From: Pseudomonas sp. URMO17WK12:I11 | Lineage (GTDB): Bacteria > Pseudomonadota > Gammaproteobacteria > Pseudomonadales > Pseudomonadaceae | Assembly (NCBI RefSeq): GCF_007677725.1 | Contig: NZ_VEDF01000009.1 | Span: forward strand, 124,001 to 188,000 | Length of the DNA stretch: 64,000 nucleotides | Reading direction: 5' to 3' | In this document: positions 49,883 to 57,840 of the stretch, piece by piece | Numbering within the stretch: position 1 is the first letter of the stretch | Layout of the letters: each line of letters opens with the position of its first letter | Translations under genes and position numbers: made by a program | The notes under the pieces: generated by a model | The model's input: the letters and a program-made list of their open reading frames with translations, nothing else | The model's database searches: none | What the model was told of the DNA's origin: nothing

Positions 49883-52336
49883 TCAGAACAGGTCCATTGG
49901 CGCCGCTTCATCGGCTGGCAGCGGGCTGCCAGGCGCTGCGCCGTTGCCCAGTTCATCCACCGACGGCGGTGAGTCTTCGGCTTTGAACAGCTCGAAGTAG
50001 GCGTTTGGCGTGCTGGGCGAAGCCGCCCGGCCGCTGACCGGGTCGACGCGCAGGCTGAGGATGCCCTCTGGTTCGGCCGGCGGGTGGTTGGGCTTGTCCT
50101 TGAGCGCAGCGCCCATGAAGCCCATCCAGATCGGCAGGGCGGCGGTACCGCCGTATTCACGACGACCGAGGGTTTCCGGCTGATCGAAACCGACCCATAC
50201 GGTGGTCACGTAATCGGCGTTGTAACCCGAGAACCAGGCGTCCTTGGACTCGTTGGTGGTACCGGTCTTGCCTGCCAGGTCGGTACGGCCGAGCGCCAGC
50301 GCCCGGCGCCCGGTGCCGCGCTTGATCACATCCTGCAGCATGCTGGTGAGGATATAGGTCGTACGGCCATCGACGATCTGTTCGGCCACCGCCGGCGTTT
50401 GCGGTGGCGGGGCGATCTGACCCAGCGCCGAAGGCGCCTCGCCGGGCAGCGTAGCCGTGCTGATCGGCTGCTCGGGTGCTGCCTGGCCGGCATCATCCTG
50501 CGCACCTTGCGGCACGCGAGCCGGATTGGCGGTGAACAGGACCTGGCCGTCACGACTCTCGATGCGGTCGATCAGGTACGGGTTGATCTTGTAGCCGCCG
50601 TTGGCAAAGGTGCTCCAGCCGGTAGCGATCTCCATCGGCGTGAGGGTCGCGGTCCCCAGCGCCAGCGACAGGTTGCGCGGCAGGTCCTGCTTGTTGAAGC
50701 CGAACTTGGCGATGTAGTCGATGGTGCGGTCGACCCCCATGGCCTGCAGCAGGCGAATCGACACCAGGTTGCGCGACTTGTACAGCGCTTCGCGCATGCG
50801 GATCGGGCCCAGGAAGGTGTTGGTGTCGTTTTTCGGACGCCACACCTTGTCCACCGACTCGTCGACGAACACGATCGGTGCATCGTTGACCAGGCTCGAT
50901 GCGGTATAGCCGCTGTCCAGCGCAGCACTATAGATGAAGGGTTTGAAGCTCGAGCCAGGCTGACGCTTGGCTTGCATGGCGCGGTTGTAGTTGCTCTGCT
51001 CGAACGAGAAACCGCCCACCAGCGCACGGATCGCACCGTTGTAAGGATCGAGGGTGACCAGCGCGCTTTGCGCCCCTGGCACCTGACTGAACTTGAGGGT
51101 GCCGTCGTCCAGGCGCTGCACGCGGATCAGGTCACCGACCTGGGCCACATCCGCTGGCGACTGCGGTGCGCGGCCCTGGGCATTGGTGTTGATGAACGGA
51201 CGCGCCCACTTCATGGTGTCCCAGGCGACGTCTGCTTCCTCGCCGCCGCGGGTCAATACGTGCAGGGCAGTCTTGTCCACGCGGGTAACGATCGCCGGCT
51301 CCAGTCCGCCGAGCGTGCGCTGTTTATTCAGCTCCTGCTTCCAGGCCGCCAGGGGCTTGCCGGGGAAGCGGGCTTCCGGGCCGCGGTAGCCGTGACGCTC
51401 GTCGTAATCGGAAAGGCCATTGAGGATGGCCTTGTTGGCCATGTCCTGCATGTCGCTGGGCACCGTCGTGGTGACGCGGAAGCCTTCGGTATAGGCCTCG
51501 CTGCCATAGCGGCCGACCATTTCGGCGCGGGCCATTTCCGCGACATAGGGCGCGTTCACTTCCGGAGTCGGCACGTGGTAACTGGCATTGAGCGGTTCGG
51601 CCAACGCGGCCTGATAGCTGGCCTCGTCGATCTTGCCGAGCTTGTACATGCGGCCCAGGATCCAGTCGCGACGCTCCTTGGCACGCACCGGGTTGGCCAG
51701 CGGGTTGAAGCGCGAGGGTGCCTTGGGCAAGCCGGCGATCATCGCCATCTGCGCCAGGCTCACGTCGCGAATCGACTTGCCGTAGTACACCTGCGCGGCA
51801 GCATCGATGCCGTAGGCCCGGTTACCCAGGTAGATCTTGTTGACGTACAGCTCGAGGATCTCGTCCTTGGTCAGCTCACGCTCGATCTGCAAGGCCAGGA
51901 GGATCTCGTTGGTCTTGCGCGAGAAACTGCGCTCGCTGGTGAGAAAGAAGTTCTTCGCCACCTGCATGGTGATGGTGCTGCCGCCGGTCTGGATATGACC
52001 GGTTTTTACCAACTGGGTGGCGGCGCGCATCAGGCTGCTCGGGTCGACCCCGTAGTGGTTGAGGAAATTGTCGTCCTCAGCTGACAGAAGCGCCTGAATG
52101 AACTGTGGCGGAATGTCCGCGAAGCGGATCGGGGAACGGCGCATCTCGCCAAACTCGGCAATCAGCTTGCCGTCGCTGCTATATACCCTCAGGGGGATCT
52201 GCAACTGGATGCTTCTGAGCGAATCGACCGACGGCAGGTTGGGGCTAAGATACAGAAACGCACCGCTCAGACCGAGGACGAGCGCGCAGATGACTGCGAT
52301 GAAAGACCACCAGAAGAACTTTAGCAGGCGTATCAA
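49883..52336 (-). CDS. ponA: Penicillin-binding protein 1A, bifunctional transglycosylase/transpeptidase
   Basis: Class A PBP of the inner membrane that makes and cross-links peptidoglycan. 817 residues. The start is a TTG at 52336 (LIRLLKFFWW...), since the next candidate lies inside the conserved membrane anchor. GT51 domain: catalytic Glu in SAEDDNFLNHYGVD, GGSTITMQVAKNFFL, ILELYVNKIYLGNRAYG. Transpeptidase: SSFK with Ser462, the SxN region KSRNLVS, and KTGTTNESKDAWF. Between them is an OB-like PBP1A insert. Divergent from pilM; a TATAAT on the minus strand at 52407-52402 is the likely -10. Confidence 0.96.
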   Translation of the reverse strand: MIRLLKFFWWSFIAVICALVLGLSGAFLYLSPNLPSVDSLRSIQLQIPLRVYSSDGKLIAEFGEMRRSPIRFADIPPQFIQALLSAEDDNFLNHYGVDPSSLMRAATQLVKTGHIQTGGSTITMQVAKNFFLTSERSFSRKTNEILLALQIERELTKDEILELYVNKIYLGNRAYGIDAAAQVYYGKSIRDVSLAQMAMIAGLPKAPSRFNPLANPVRAKERRDWILGRMYKLGKIDEASYQAALAEPLNASYHVPTPEVNAPYVAEMARAEMVGRYGSEAYTEGFRVTTTVPSDMQDMANKAILNGLSDYDERHGYRGPEARFPGKPLAAWKQELNKQRTLGGLEPAIVTRVDKTALHVLTRGGEEADVAWDTMKWARPFINTNAQGRAPQSPADVAQVGDLIRVQRLDDGTLKFSQVPGAQSALVTLDPYNGAIRALVGGFSFEQSNYNRAMQAKRQPGSSFKPFIYSAALDSGYTASSLVNDAPIVFVDESVDKVWRPKNDTNTFLGPIRMREALYKSRNLVSIRLLQAMGVDRTIDYIAKFGFNKQDLPRNLSLALGTATLTPMEIATGWSTFANGGYKINPYLIDRIESRDGQVLFTANPARVPQGAQDDAGQAAPEQPISTATLPGEAPSALGQIAPPPQTPAVAEQIVDGRTTYILTSMLQDVIKRGTGRRALALGRTDLAGKTGTTNESKDAWFSGYNADYVTTVWVGFDQPETLGRREYGGTAALPIWMGFMGAALKDKPNHPPAEPEGILSLRVDPVSGRAASPSTPNAYFELFKAEDSPPSVDELGNGAAPGSPLPADEAAPMDLF

Positions 52337-52401
52337 GGCTTTTCGGTGTCCAGATTGAGGGTGAATTGCGCACGGGGCCGGCGGACGAAAAAACGCCGGG
52401 C

Positions 52402-52407
52402 ATTATA
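52402..52407 (-). promoter_or_regulatory. Candidate -10 element of ponA
   Basis: TATAAT on the minus strand, about 65 bases before the ponA start; no convincing -35 was seen. Confidence 0.35.
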
Positions 52408-52511
52408 AGCACTTTTCGCCTTGCCGGGTGACCGGCCGGGCGGCTCGCTGTACCGTCTGGCCGCCAGCGCCCGGCGGTAAGGCGGTTCATGGTTGTAACA
52501 AGGAAGTCGCG

Positions 52512-53369
52512 ATGCTTGGACGTTATGGCAGGGACGCCAGTTCACTGTTAGGGATAGAAATCGCCAGCGGTTGCGTTCGAATCGCTCAAGTCCGCCGCCA
52601 CAAGGGGCGGTATGAAAAAATGGCCTGGGTCCAGCAGGCATTCGGGCCGCCGAGTGCTGGCGACAGCCTGCGTGAGCCTGATCGAGTGGTGGCGGCACTG
52701 CGCAGTGCCCATCAATCCTCGGGCAGCCACCAGCGGCGTGCTGCGGTGGCGGTGCCGGCCTCGCAAGTGATCTGCAAGATCTGCCAGCTGCCAGCTCGCC
52801 TGGGCAGCCAGCAAGTAGAGGCGCATCTGCTGGCGGAAGCGGACCGCTTCTTTCCTTTCCCTCTGGAAGACCTGGCCCTGGACTTTCAGGTGCTTGGCGC
52901 CTCGAGAAGCGCGCCAGACGCGCTGGATGTGCTGATCGCCGCCAGTCGACACAGCGCCCTGCAGGCCCTGCAAGCGGTCTTTGAAGCAGCCGGCCTTGAT
53001 CTGCAGGTTGTAGAAGTCGATACCATCGCCTTGCGCAGGCTGATGCCCGTTGAGTCGAACGCAGCTGCAGGGTTGCTGCGTGTTGAAGCAGACGGAGCGA
53101 CGCTGCACGGCTGGCAGCAGGGCATGTTGCCGATGCGTCGGGAGGTGTTGCCCGATGCGCTGCCTGTTGGCGCCGAGGGCAGCGAAGGCATGCCCTGGCC
53201 ACAGCGCTTGCTGGTGGTGGGTCCGGCGCAATCAGCCCAGGCCACATTGGCGCGATTGGGCCAAGCCTGTGGCGTGCCATGCGAACCACTGCCTGATCCC
53301 AACGGCCTGGTCAGTCCCGATGGCGGCATGGCGCTGGCCTGTGCCCTGGCCTTAGGGGGGCTGACATGA
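52512..53369 (+). CDS. pilM: PilM/HofM-like actin-fold assembly protein
   Basis: 285 residues. Actin/FtsA-fold cytoplasmic scaffold of type IV pilus or DNA-uptake machines; opening LLGIEIASGCVRIAQVRRHKG matches the PilM beta-hairpin start, VEVDTIALRRL the central region. It is about 70 residues shorter than classical PilM (around 354) and nearer enteric HofM. The ATG at 52512 starts the operon pilM-pilN-pilO/P-pilQ; ATGA overlap with pilN. Confidence 0.85.
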   Translation: MLGRYGRDASSLLGIEIASGCVRIAQVRRHKGRYEKMAWVQQAFGPPSAGDSLREPDRVVAALRSAHQSSGSHQRRAAVAVPASQVICKICQLPARLGSQQVEAHLLAEADRFFPFPLEDLALDFQVLGASRSAPDALDVLIAASRHSALQALQAVFEAAGLDLQVVEVDTIALRRLMPVESNAAAGLLRVEADGATLHGWQQGMLPMRREVLPDALPVGAEGSEGMPWPQRLLVVGPAQSAQATLARLGQACGVPCEPLPDPNGLVSPDGGMALACALALGGLT

Positions 53370-53908
53370 CCTTGCGTTTGAATTTGCTGCCCTGGCGGGA
53401 GCGAGAGCGCCAGGCGGCACTGCGACGCTTGCGCGTGACCGTGGTAGGCGCAGTGATAGCCGCACTGTGCGTGGTGCTACTGGTGGACCAGTTGGCCCGC
53501 CAGCGACACCGCCAGCAGGTTGCCGCCAATGACCAGCGGCAGGCTGTGAACCACGCGCTACGGGCGCAGTTGGCAGAACGGGAACGCCTCGCAGTGGCCT
53601 TGCAGGCGGTGCGTGACGAGGCCGCAGCGCTGGCCAAGCTGCGCGCCCAGCAGGGCCTGCCGACGGCGGTATTCGCCGATCTGGAGCGAGCGCTGCCGCC
53701 CGGTATGCGGCTGGTGAAACTAGAGCTGCAGCAAGGCACCGCGCTGCGCTTGTTCGGGCTGGCGGCTTCAAGCGCGGCGGTAGCGCAGTTCATTCGCAAC
53801 CTGCAGCACTCGCAGGTGTTGCACGACCCGCAGTTGAAAAGCCTCGAAAGCCAGGCGCAAAGCAAGCGCTTCGAGCTATTGGTCCGTTTGTCCGCCCTGT
53901 GGTCATGA
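53366..53908 (+). CDS. pilN: PilN-like membrane assembly protein
   Basis: 180 residues. Short cytoplasmic start LRLNLLPWRERERQ containing the NLLPWR motif that docks PilM, one membrane helix near 25-45, then a periplasmic coiled-coil plus small ferredoxin-like domain (PTAVFADLERALPPGMRLVKLELQ). Overlaps pilM and the next gene by 4 bases each. Confidence 0.88.
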   Translation: MTLRLNLLPWRERERQAALRRLRVTVVGAVIAALCVVLLVDQLARQRHRQQVAANDQRQAVNHALRAQLAERERLAVALQAVRDEAAALAKLRAQQGLPTAVFADLERALPPGMRLVKLELQQGTALRLFGLAASSAAVAQFIRNLQHSQVLHDPQLKSLESQAQSKRFELLVRLSALWS

Positions 53909-54921
53909 ACGTGCTGTCAGGTCGTTTGCGGCAGGTCCTGCTGGAGCGCCCGCGTTTATTGAGGCTGGCTTTGCCATGGGCAGCAGGCTGTATGGTGATC
54001 GCGCTCGGCTGCGCCTGGCGTTGGCCGCACTGGTGGCTGCTTCAGCAGGCAGAACTTGCCAGACAGCGGCTGTTGCTCGAAGCCCACGCCGCCAAGCGCT
54101 TGCAACTTCAGGCCTTGGCGCCAGCACGCGTGGCGTTGGCGGATGCGCAGCAGCGGTTGCAAGCGGCGCGCTGGCGCCTGGCAGCCGATGGCGACATGAG
54201 CGACCTGTTGGAGCAGTTCGCGGCTTCCGGTCAGGCCCATGGCTTGCGTATCGAACAGGTCGATGTAGGGGCTGCACAGCAGCAACCCGGTTATTGGCAG
54301 ACGCCGATCGATGTGCGAGTCGTCGGTCCCTACGCGGGCCTGCGCCCGTGGTTGGACGACTGGCTGGGGCAGATGCGCCTGCTGCGCAGCGAGACATTGC
54401 AGCTGACGCCTGTCGAGGGCAGCCCTGGGGCGTTGCGCCTGGACATGCGCGTGCAGGCCTACCGTGCCGACGAGCCACTCGCGGCGCCGGCGGGGCTTGC
54501 AGATTGGCCAGCCCGCGCGCAAGCACAGCCGGTGCGGGTCGATCCTTTTTCCCGCTCGGCCTTGGGCAACGCCCAGGTCGACCTCGCCAACCTCCCGCTG
54601 ACCCAGATGCAAATGGTCGGCTTCTTGCGCCGTGGGGCATCGCAAGAAGCGCTGTTGGCGGCGGCCGGTCGCCTCCATCGCGTGCGCGCAGGCGACCGGC
54701 TCGGGCAAGAGGATGGTGTGGTACAGCACGTCGGCGAACACCAGGTGCAGGTGCTCGAACGCGTGCTGCTTGAAGGTGAGCCGCGTGAGCGTCTGGTGAC
54801 GCTGGCGCTGGCAAGGCGAGTGGCAACGGAGGCCAGGCAAGACGATGAGACAGCTGTGGATACCGATGATAGTAGGCCTGTCGCTCAGCCCGTGGTGCGC
54901 CGCAGCGCCCCTTCGGGATGA
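53905..54921 (+). CDS. pilO: PilO-PilP fusion protein
   Basis: 338 residues in one frame. The PilO part (about 1-205) has a membrane helix near 22-42, coiled coil, and a periplasmic domain (GLRIEQVDVGAAQQQPGYWQ...VRVVGPYAGLRPWLDDW). The rest is a PilP-type domain, starting with DPFSR at residue 213: LANLPLTQMQMVGFLRRG, HRVRAGDRLGQEDGVVQHV, VQVLERV. PilP normally is a separate lipoprotein with its own Cys. Here the lipobox is lost and the domain is tethered through the PilO helix. The last 77 bases overlap pilQ. ATG 53905 overlaps the pilN stop. Confidence 0.85.
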   Translation: MNVLSGRLRQVLLERPRLLRLALPWAAGCMVIALGCAWRWPHWWLLQQAELARQRLLLEAHAAKRLQLQALAPARVALADAQQRLQAARWRLAADGDMSDLLEQFAASGQAHGLRIEQVDVGAAQQQPGYWQTPIDVRVVGPYAGLRPWLDDWLGQMRLLRSETLQLTPVEGSPGALRLDMRVQAYRADEPLAAPAGLADWPARAQAQPVRVDPFSRSALGNAQVDLANLPLTQMQMVGFLRRGASQEALLAAAGRLHRVRAGDRLGQEDGVVQHVGEHQVQVLERVLLEGEPRERLVTLALARRVATEARQDDETAVDTDDSRPVAQPVVRRSAPSG

Positions 54922-56110
54922 GCTCATATCGCTCAATTTCCAGGATGTGGAAGTGCGCTCGGCGCTGCAGGTATTGGCAGATTTCGCTGACATCAACCTG
55001 GTGGCCAGCGACTCGGTGCAGGGCCAGGTGACCTTGCGCCTGCATGATGTGCCTTGGGACCAGGCCCTTGAGTTGGTACTGCGCAGCAAAGGGCTGGGGC
55101 GCCATGAGCAGGGCAATGTGTTGCTGATCGCGCCCGCCGCCGAGCTTGCCGAACAATCGATGGCTGCCGGTGGTGAGCAGATGGACGCACAGCTGCCGCC
55201 CTTGCGCCGTGAATTGCTGCCGATTCATCACGCCAGGGCGGCAGATCTTGCCGAGCTGTTGCTGGCCGCGCTGGCCGACCAGGGCATTTTGACCGGGCGC
55301 GGCAGCTTGAGTGTCGATGCCCGCACCAACACCCTGATCGCGCACCAACCGGCCGAGCGCCTGGCGGAGCTGCGCCAGTTGGTGGCCCAGCTCGATGTGC
55401 CGGTGCGCCAGGTCGAGATCGAGGCGCGCATCGTCGAGGCCAACGTCGACTACGAGAACGGCCTTGGCGTGCGTTGGGGGCGGCAGTTTCACGGCGAAGC
55501 ACCGCAGTTGGGCAAGGATGTATTCGTTGACCTGGGGCTGGAGCGCGCCACTGGCAGCGTTGCCGTTGGCCTGCTGCGTGGCGGCCTGTTGCTGGATCTG
55601 GAACTCAGCGCCATGGAAAAAAGCGGCAATGGCGAAATCATCTCGCAGCCCAAGGTGGTCACGGCAGACAAAGAGACCGCGAGGATCCTCAAGGGCACCG
55701 AGGTGCCATACCAGGAAACCAGCCGCAATGGCGCGACCTCGGTGGCGTTTCGCGAGGCCTCGCTGTCGCTTGAGGTCACCCCGCAGATCACCCCGGACGG
55801 CAAGGTCATCATGACGGTCAAGGTGACCAAGGATGAACCCGACTACGTCAATGCCCTGAACGACGTGCCGCCGATTCGCAAGAACGAGGTCAATGCCAAG
55901 GTTCGGGTGGCCGATGGCGATACCATCGTGATCGGCGGGGTGTATTCCACCACGCAAAACAATGTGGTCGCCAAGGTGCCATTTTTCGGCGATCTGCCGT
56001 ATGTTGGGCGGCTATTTCGACGCGATGCATTACAAGAGAAAAAATCCGAGCTGCTGGTCTTCCTGACTCCGCGTATCATGAATGACCAGGCGATTGCTGT
56101 GAGTCGTTGA
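54845..56110 (+). CDS. pilQ: Short PilQ/HofQ-type secretin
   Basis: 421-residue outer-membrane secretin for pilus or DNA passage. Signal peptide 1-21 (PMIVGLSLSPWCAAA), an N0/STN-like domain (ISLNFQDVEVRSALQVLADFADINLVASDSV), one N1-type domain, and the secretin pore (about 175-415) with VPYQETSRNGATSVAFREASLSLEVTPQIT and GDTIVIGGVYSTTQN...VPFFGDLPYVGRLFR. No AMIN domains, so it is far shorter than classical PilQ (about 700 residues) and close to HofQ (about 412). Start overlaps the previous gene by 77 bases. Confidence 0.9.
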   Translation: MRQLWIPMIVGLSLSPWCAAAPLRDELISLNFQDVEVRSALQVLADFADINLVASDSVQGQVTLRLHDVPWDQALELVLRSKGLGRHEQGNVLLIAPAAELAEQSMAAGGEQMDAQLPPLRRELLPIHHARAADLAELLLAALADQGILTGRGSLSVDARTNTLIAHQPAERLAELRQLVAQLDVPVRQVEIEARIVEANVDYENGLGVRWGRQFHGEAPQLGKDVFVDLGLERATGSVAVGLLRGGLLLDLELSAMEKSGNGEIISQPKVVTADKETARILKGTEVPYQETSRNGATSVAFREASLSLEVTPQITPDGKVIMTVKVTKDEPDYVNALNDVPPIRKNEVNAKVRVADGDTIVIGGVYSTTQNNVVAKVPFFGDLPYVGRLFRRDALQEKKSELLVFLTPRIMNDQAIAVSR

Positions 56111-56114
56111 TTCT

Positions 56115-56633
56115 GTGCGAAATTTGATACTTGTAGGGCCCATGGGCGCTGGTAAGAGCACCATCGGGCGCCTGTTGGCCAAAGAGCTGCGCCTGCTGTT
56201 CAAAGATTCCGACAAGGAAATCGAACTGCGCACCGGCGCCAACATCCCGTGGATCTTCGATAAAGAAGGCGAACCGGGTTTTCGTGACCGTGAGCAGGCG
56301 ATGATCGCCGAGCTCTGCGCCCTTGATGGCGTGGTCGTGGCAACCGGGGGTGGCGCCGTCATGCGTGCGGAAAATCGCCAGGCGCTGCATGCCGGCGGCC
56401 GCGTCATCTACTTGCACGCCTCGGTCGAGCAGCAGGTAGGGCGTACCGCGCGGGATCGCAACCGTCCGTTGCTGCGCACGGCCAACCCGGAGGCGACCCT
56501 GCGCAATCTGCTCGAAACCCGCGACCCGCTGTATCGGGAGATCGCCGACCTGGTGGTGGAAACCGACGAACGGCCGCCGCGTATGGTGGTGCTGGATATT
56601 CTCGAGCGCCTGCAGCAGTTGCCGCCCCGCTAA
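56115..56633 (+). CDS. aroK: Shikimate kinase
   Basis: Phosphorylates shikimate in aromatic amino-acid synthesis. 172 residues, GTG start at 56115, 4 bases after the pilQ stop, with no clear ribosome binding site. Walker A GPMGAGKST, shikimate motif DSDKEIE, and GFRDREQ, GGGAVM. Translation coupling to pilQ is likely. pilQ-aroK-aroB-damX is an old conserved order. Confidence 0.97.
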   Translation: MRNLILVGPMGAGKSTIGRLLAKELRLLFKDSDKEIELRTGANIPWIFDKEGEPGFRDREQAMIAELCALDGVVVATGGGAVMRAENRQALHAGGRVIYLHASVEQQVGRTARDRNRPLLRTANPEATLRNLLETRDPLYREIADLVVETDERPPRMVVLDILERLQQLPPR

Positions 56634-56727
56634 GCCGGGACTATTCTCGGCCAGCGCCGGGGCAAGGTTCAACGTAAGCGCGTGGGTCGCACAGCCGGCG
56701 CCACGCCCAAGTACACTGTGGGGACAC

Positions 56728-57825
56728 ATGCAGACACTTAAGGTCGATCTCGGCGAGCGTAGCTACCCGATCTACATTGGCGAAGGCCTACTGGATCAGC
56801 CAGAGCTGCTGGCGCCGCACATTCGCGGGCGGCAGGTGGCGATCGTTTCCAACGAGACCGTCGCACCTCTGTATCTGGAACGCCTGAGCAAGACCCTCGG
56901 TGCCTATGCGGTGCAGTCGGTGATTCTCCCTGACGGCGAAGCCTACAAGAACTGGCAGACGCTCCAGCTGATCTTCGACGGCCTGCTGACGGCACGGCAT
57001 GACCGGCGGACCACCGTGGTCGCCCTGGGTGGCGGCGTCATCGGTGACATGGCCGGGTTCGCGGCCGCCTGCTATCAGCGCGGGGTCGACTTCATCCAGG
57101 TGCCGACCACCTTGTTGTCCCAGGTGGACTCGTCGGTGGGTGGCAAGACCGGCATCAACCACCCGCTGGGCAAGAACATGGTCGGTGCGTTCTACCAGCC
57201 CAACGCGGTGCTGATCGACACCACCAGCCTGAACACACTGCCTGCTCGCGAGCTCTCCGCTGGCCTGGCCGAGGTGATCAAGTACGGCCTGATCTGCGAC
57301 AAGCCGTTCCTGGCCTGGCTCGAAGAACATATGCCGGCCCTGCGGGCGCTCGAGCCTGCCGCGCTGACGGAAGCGATTCGCCGCTCCTGCGCCGCCAAGG
57401 CTGCGGTAGTAGGCGCCGACGAGCGCGAATCGGGCGTGCGTGCCACGCTGAACCTGGGCCACACCTTTGGCCACGCTATCGAGACCCATATGGGTTACGG
57501 GGTCTGGCTGCACGGCGAGGCAGTAGCTGCGGGTACGGTCATGGCCCTGGAAATGTCCATGCGCCTGGGTTGGATCGATCAGGCCGAACGTGATCGCGGC
57601 ATTCGCTTGCTGCAGCACGCAGGGTTGCCGGTGGTGCCTCCACAGGAAATGACCCCGGCGCAGTTCATGGAGCACATGGCGGTCGACAAGAAGGTGCTCG
57701 ACGGTCGCTTGCGTCTGGTGCTGCTGCGCCAGCTGGGCGATGCGGTGATCACCGACGACTATCCGAAAGAGATTCTTCAGGCCACGCTGTCGGCGGATTA
57801 CCGCGCGATCGTGGCCCAGCTTTGA
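56728..57825 (+). CDS. aroB: 3-dehydroquinate synthase
   Basis: Second step of the shikimate pathway; NAD- and metal-dependent. 365 residues. LPDGEAYKNW, GGGVIGDMAGFAA, TTLLSQVDSSVGGKTGIN, and the metal ligands in the C-terminal half with HTFGHAIETHMGYG. GGGGA precedes the ATG. Confidence 0.98.
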   Translation: MQTLKVDLGERSYPIYIGEGLLDQPELLAPHIRGRQVAIVSNETVAPLYLERLSKTLGAYAVQSVILPDGEAYKNWQTLQLIFDGLLTARHDRRTTVVALGGGVIGDMAGFAAACYQRGVDFIQVPTTLLSQVDSSVGGKTGINHPLGKNMVGAFYQPNAVLIDTTSLNTLPARELSAGLAEVIKYGLICDKPFLAWLEEHMPALRALEPAALTEAIRRSCAAKAAVVGADERESGVRATLNLGHTFGHAIETHMGYGVWLHGEAVAAGTVMALEMSMRLGWIDQAERDRGIRLLQHAGLPVVPPQEMTPAQFMEHMAVDKKVLDGRLRLVLLRQLGDAVITDDYPKEILQATLSADYRAIVAQL

Positions 57826-57840
57826 GGTTGTGACAGCGCA

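Noticed and set aside
50084..52084. 666-codon plus-strand frame opposite ponA
   Set aside because: Antisense shadow of PBP1A with no recognisable domain.
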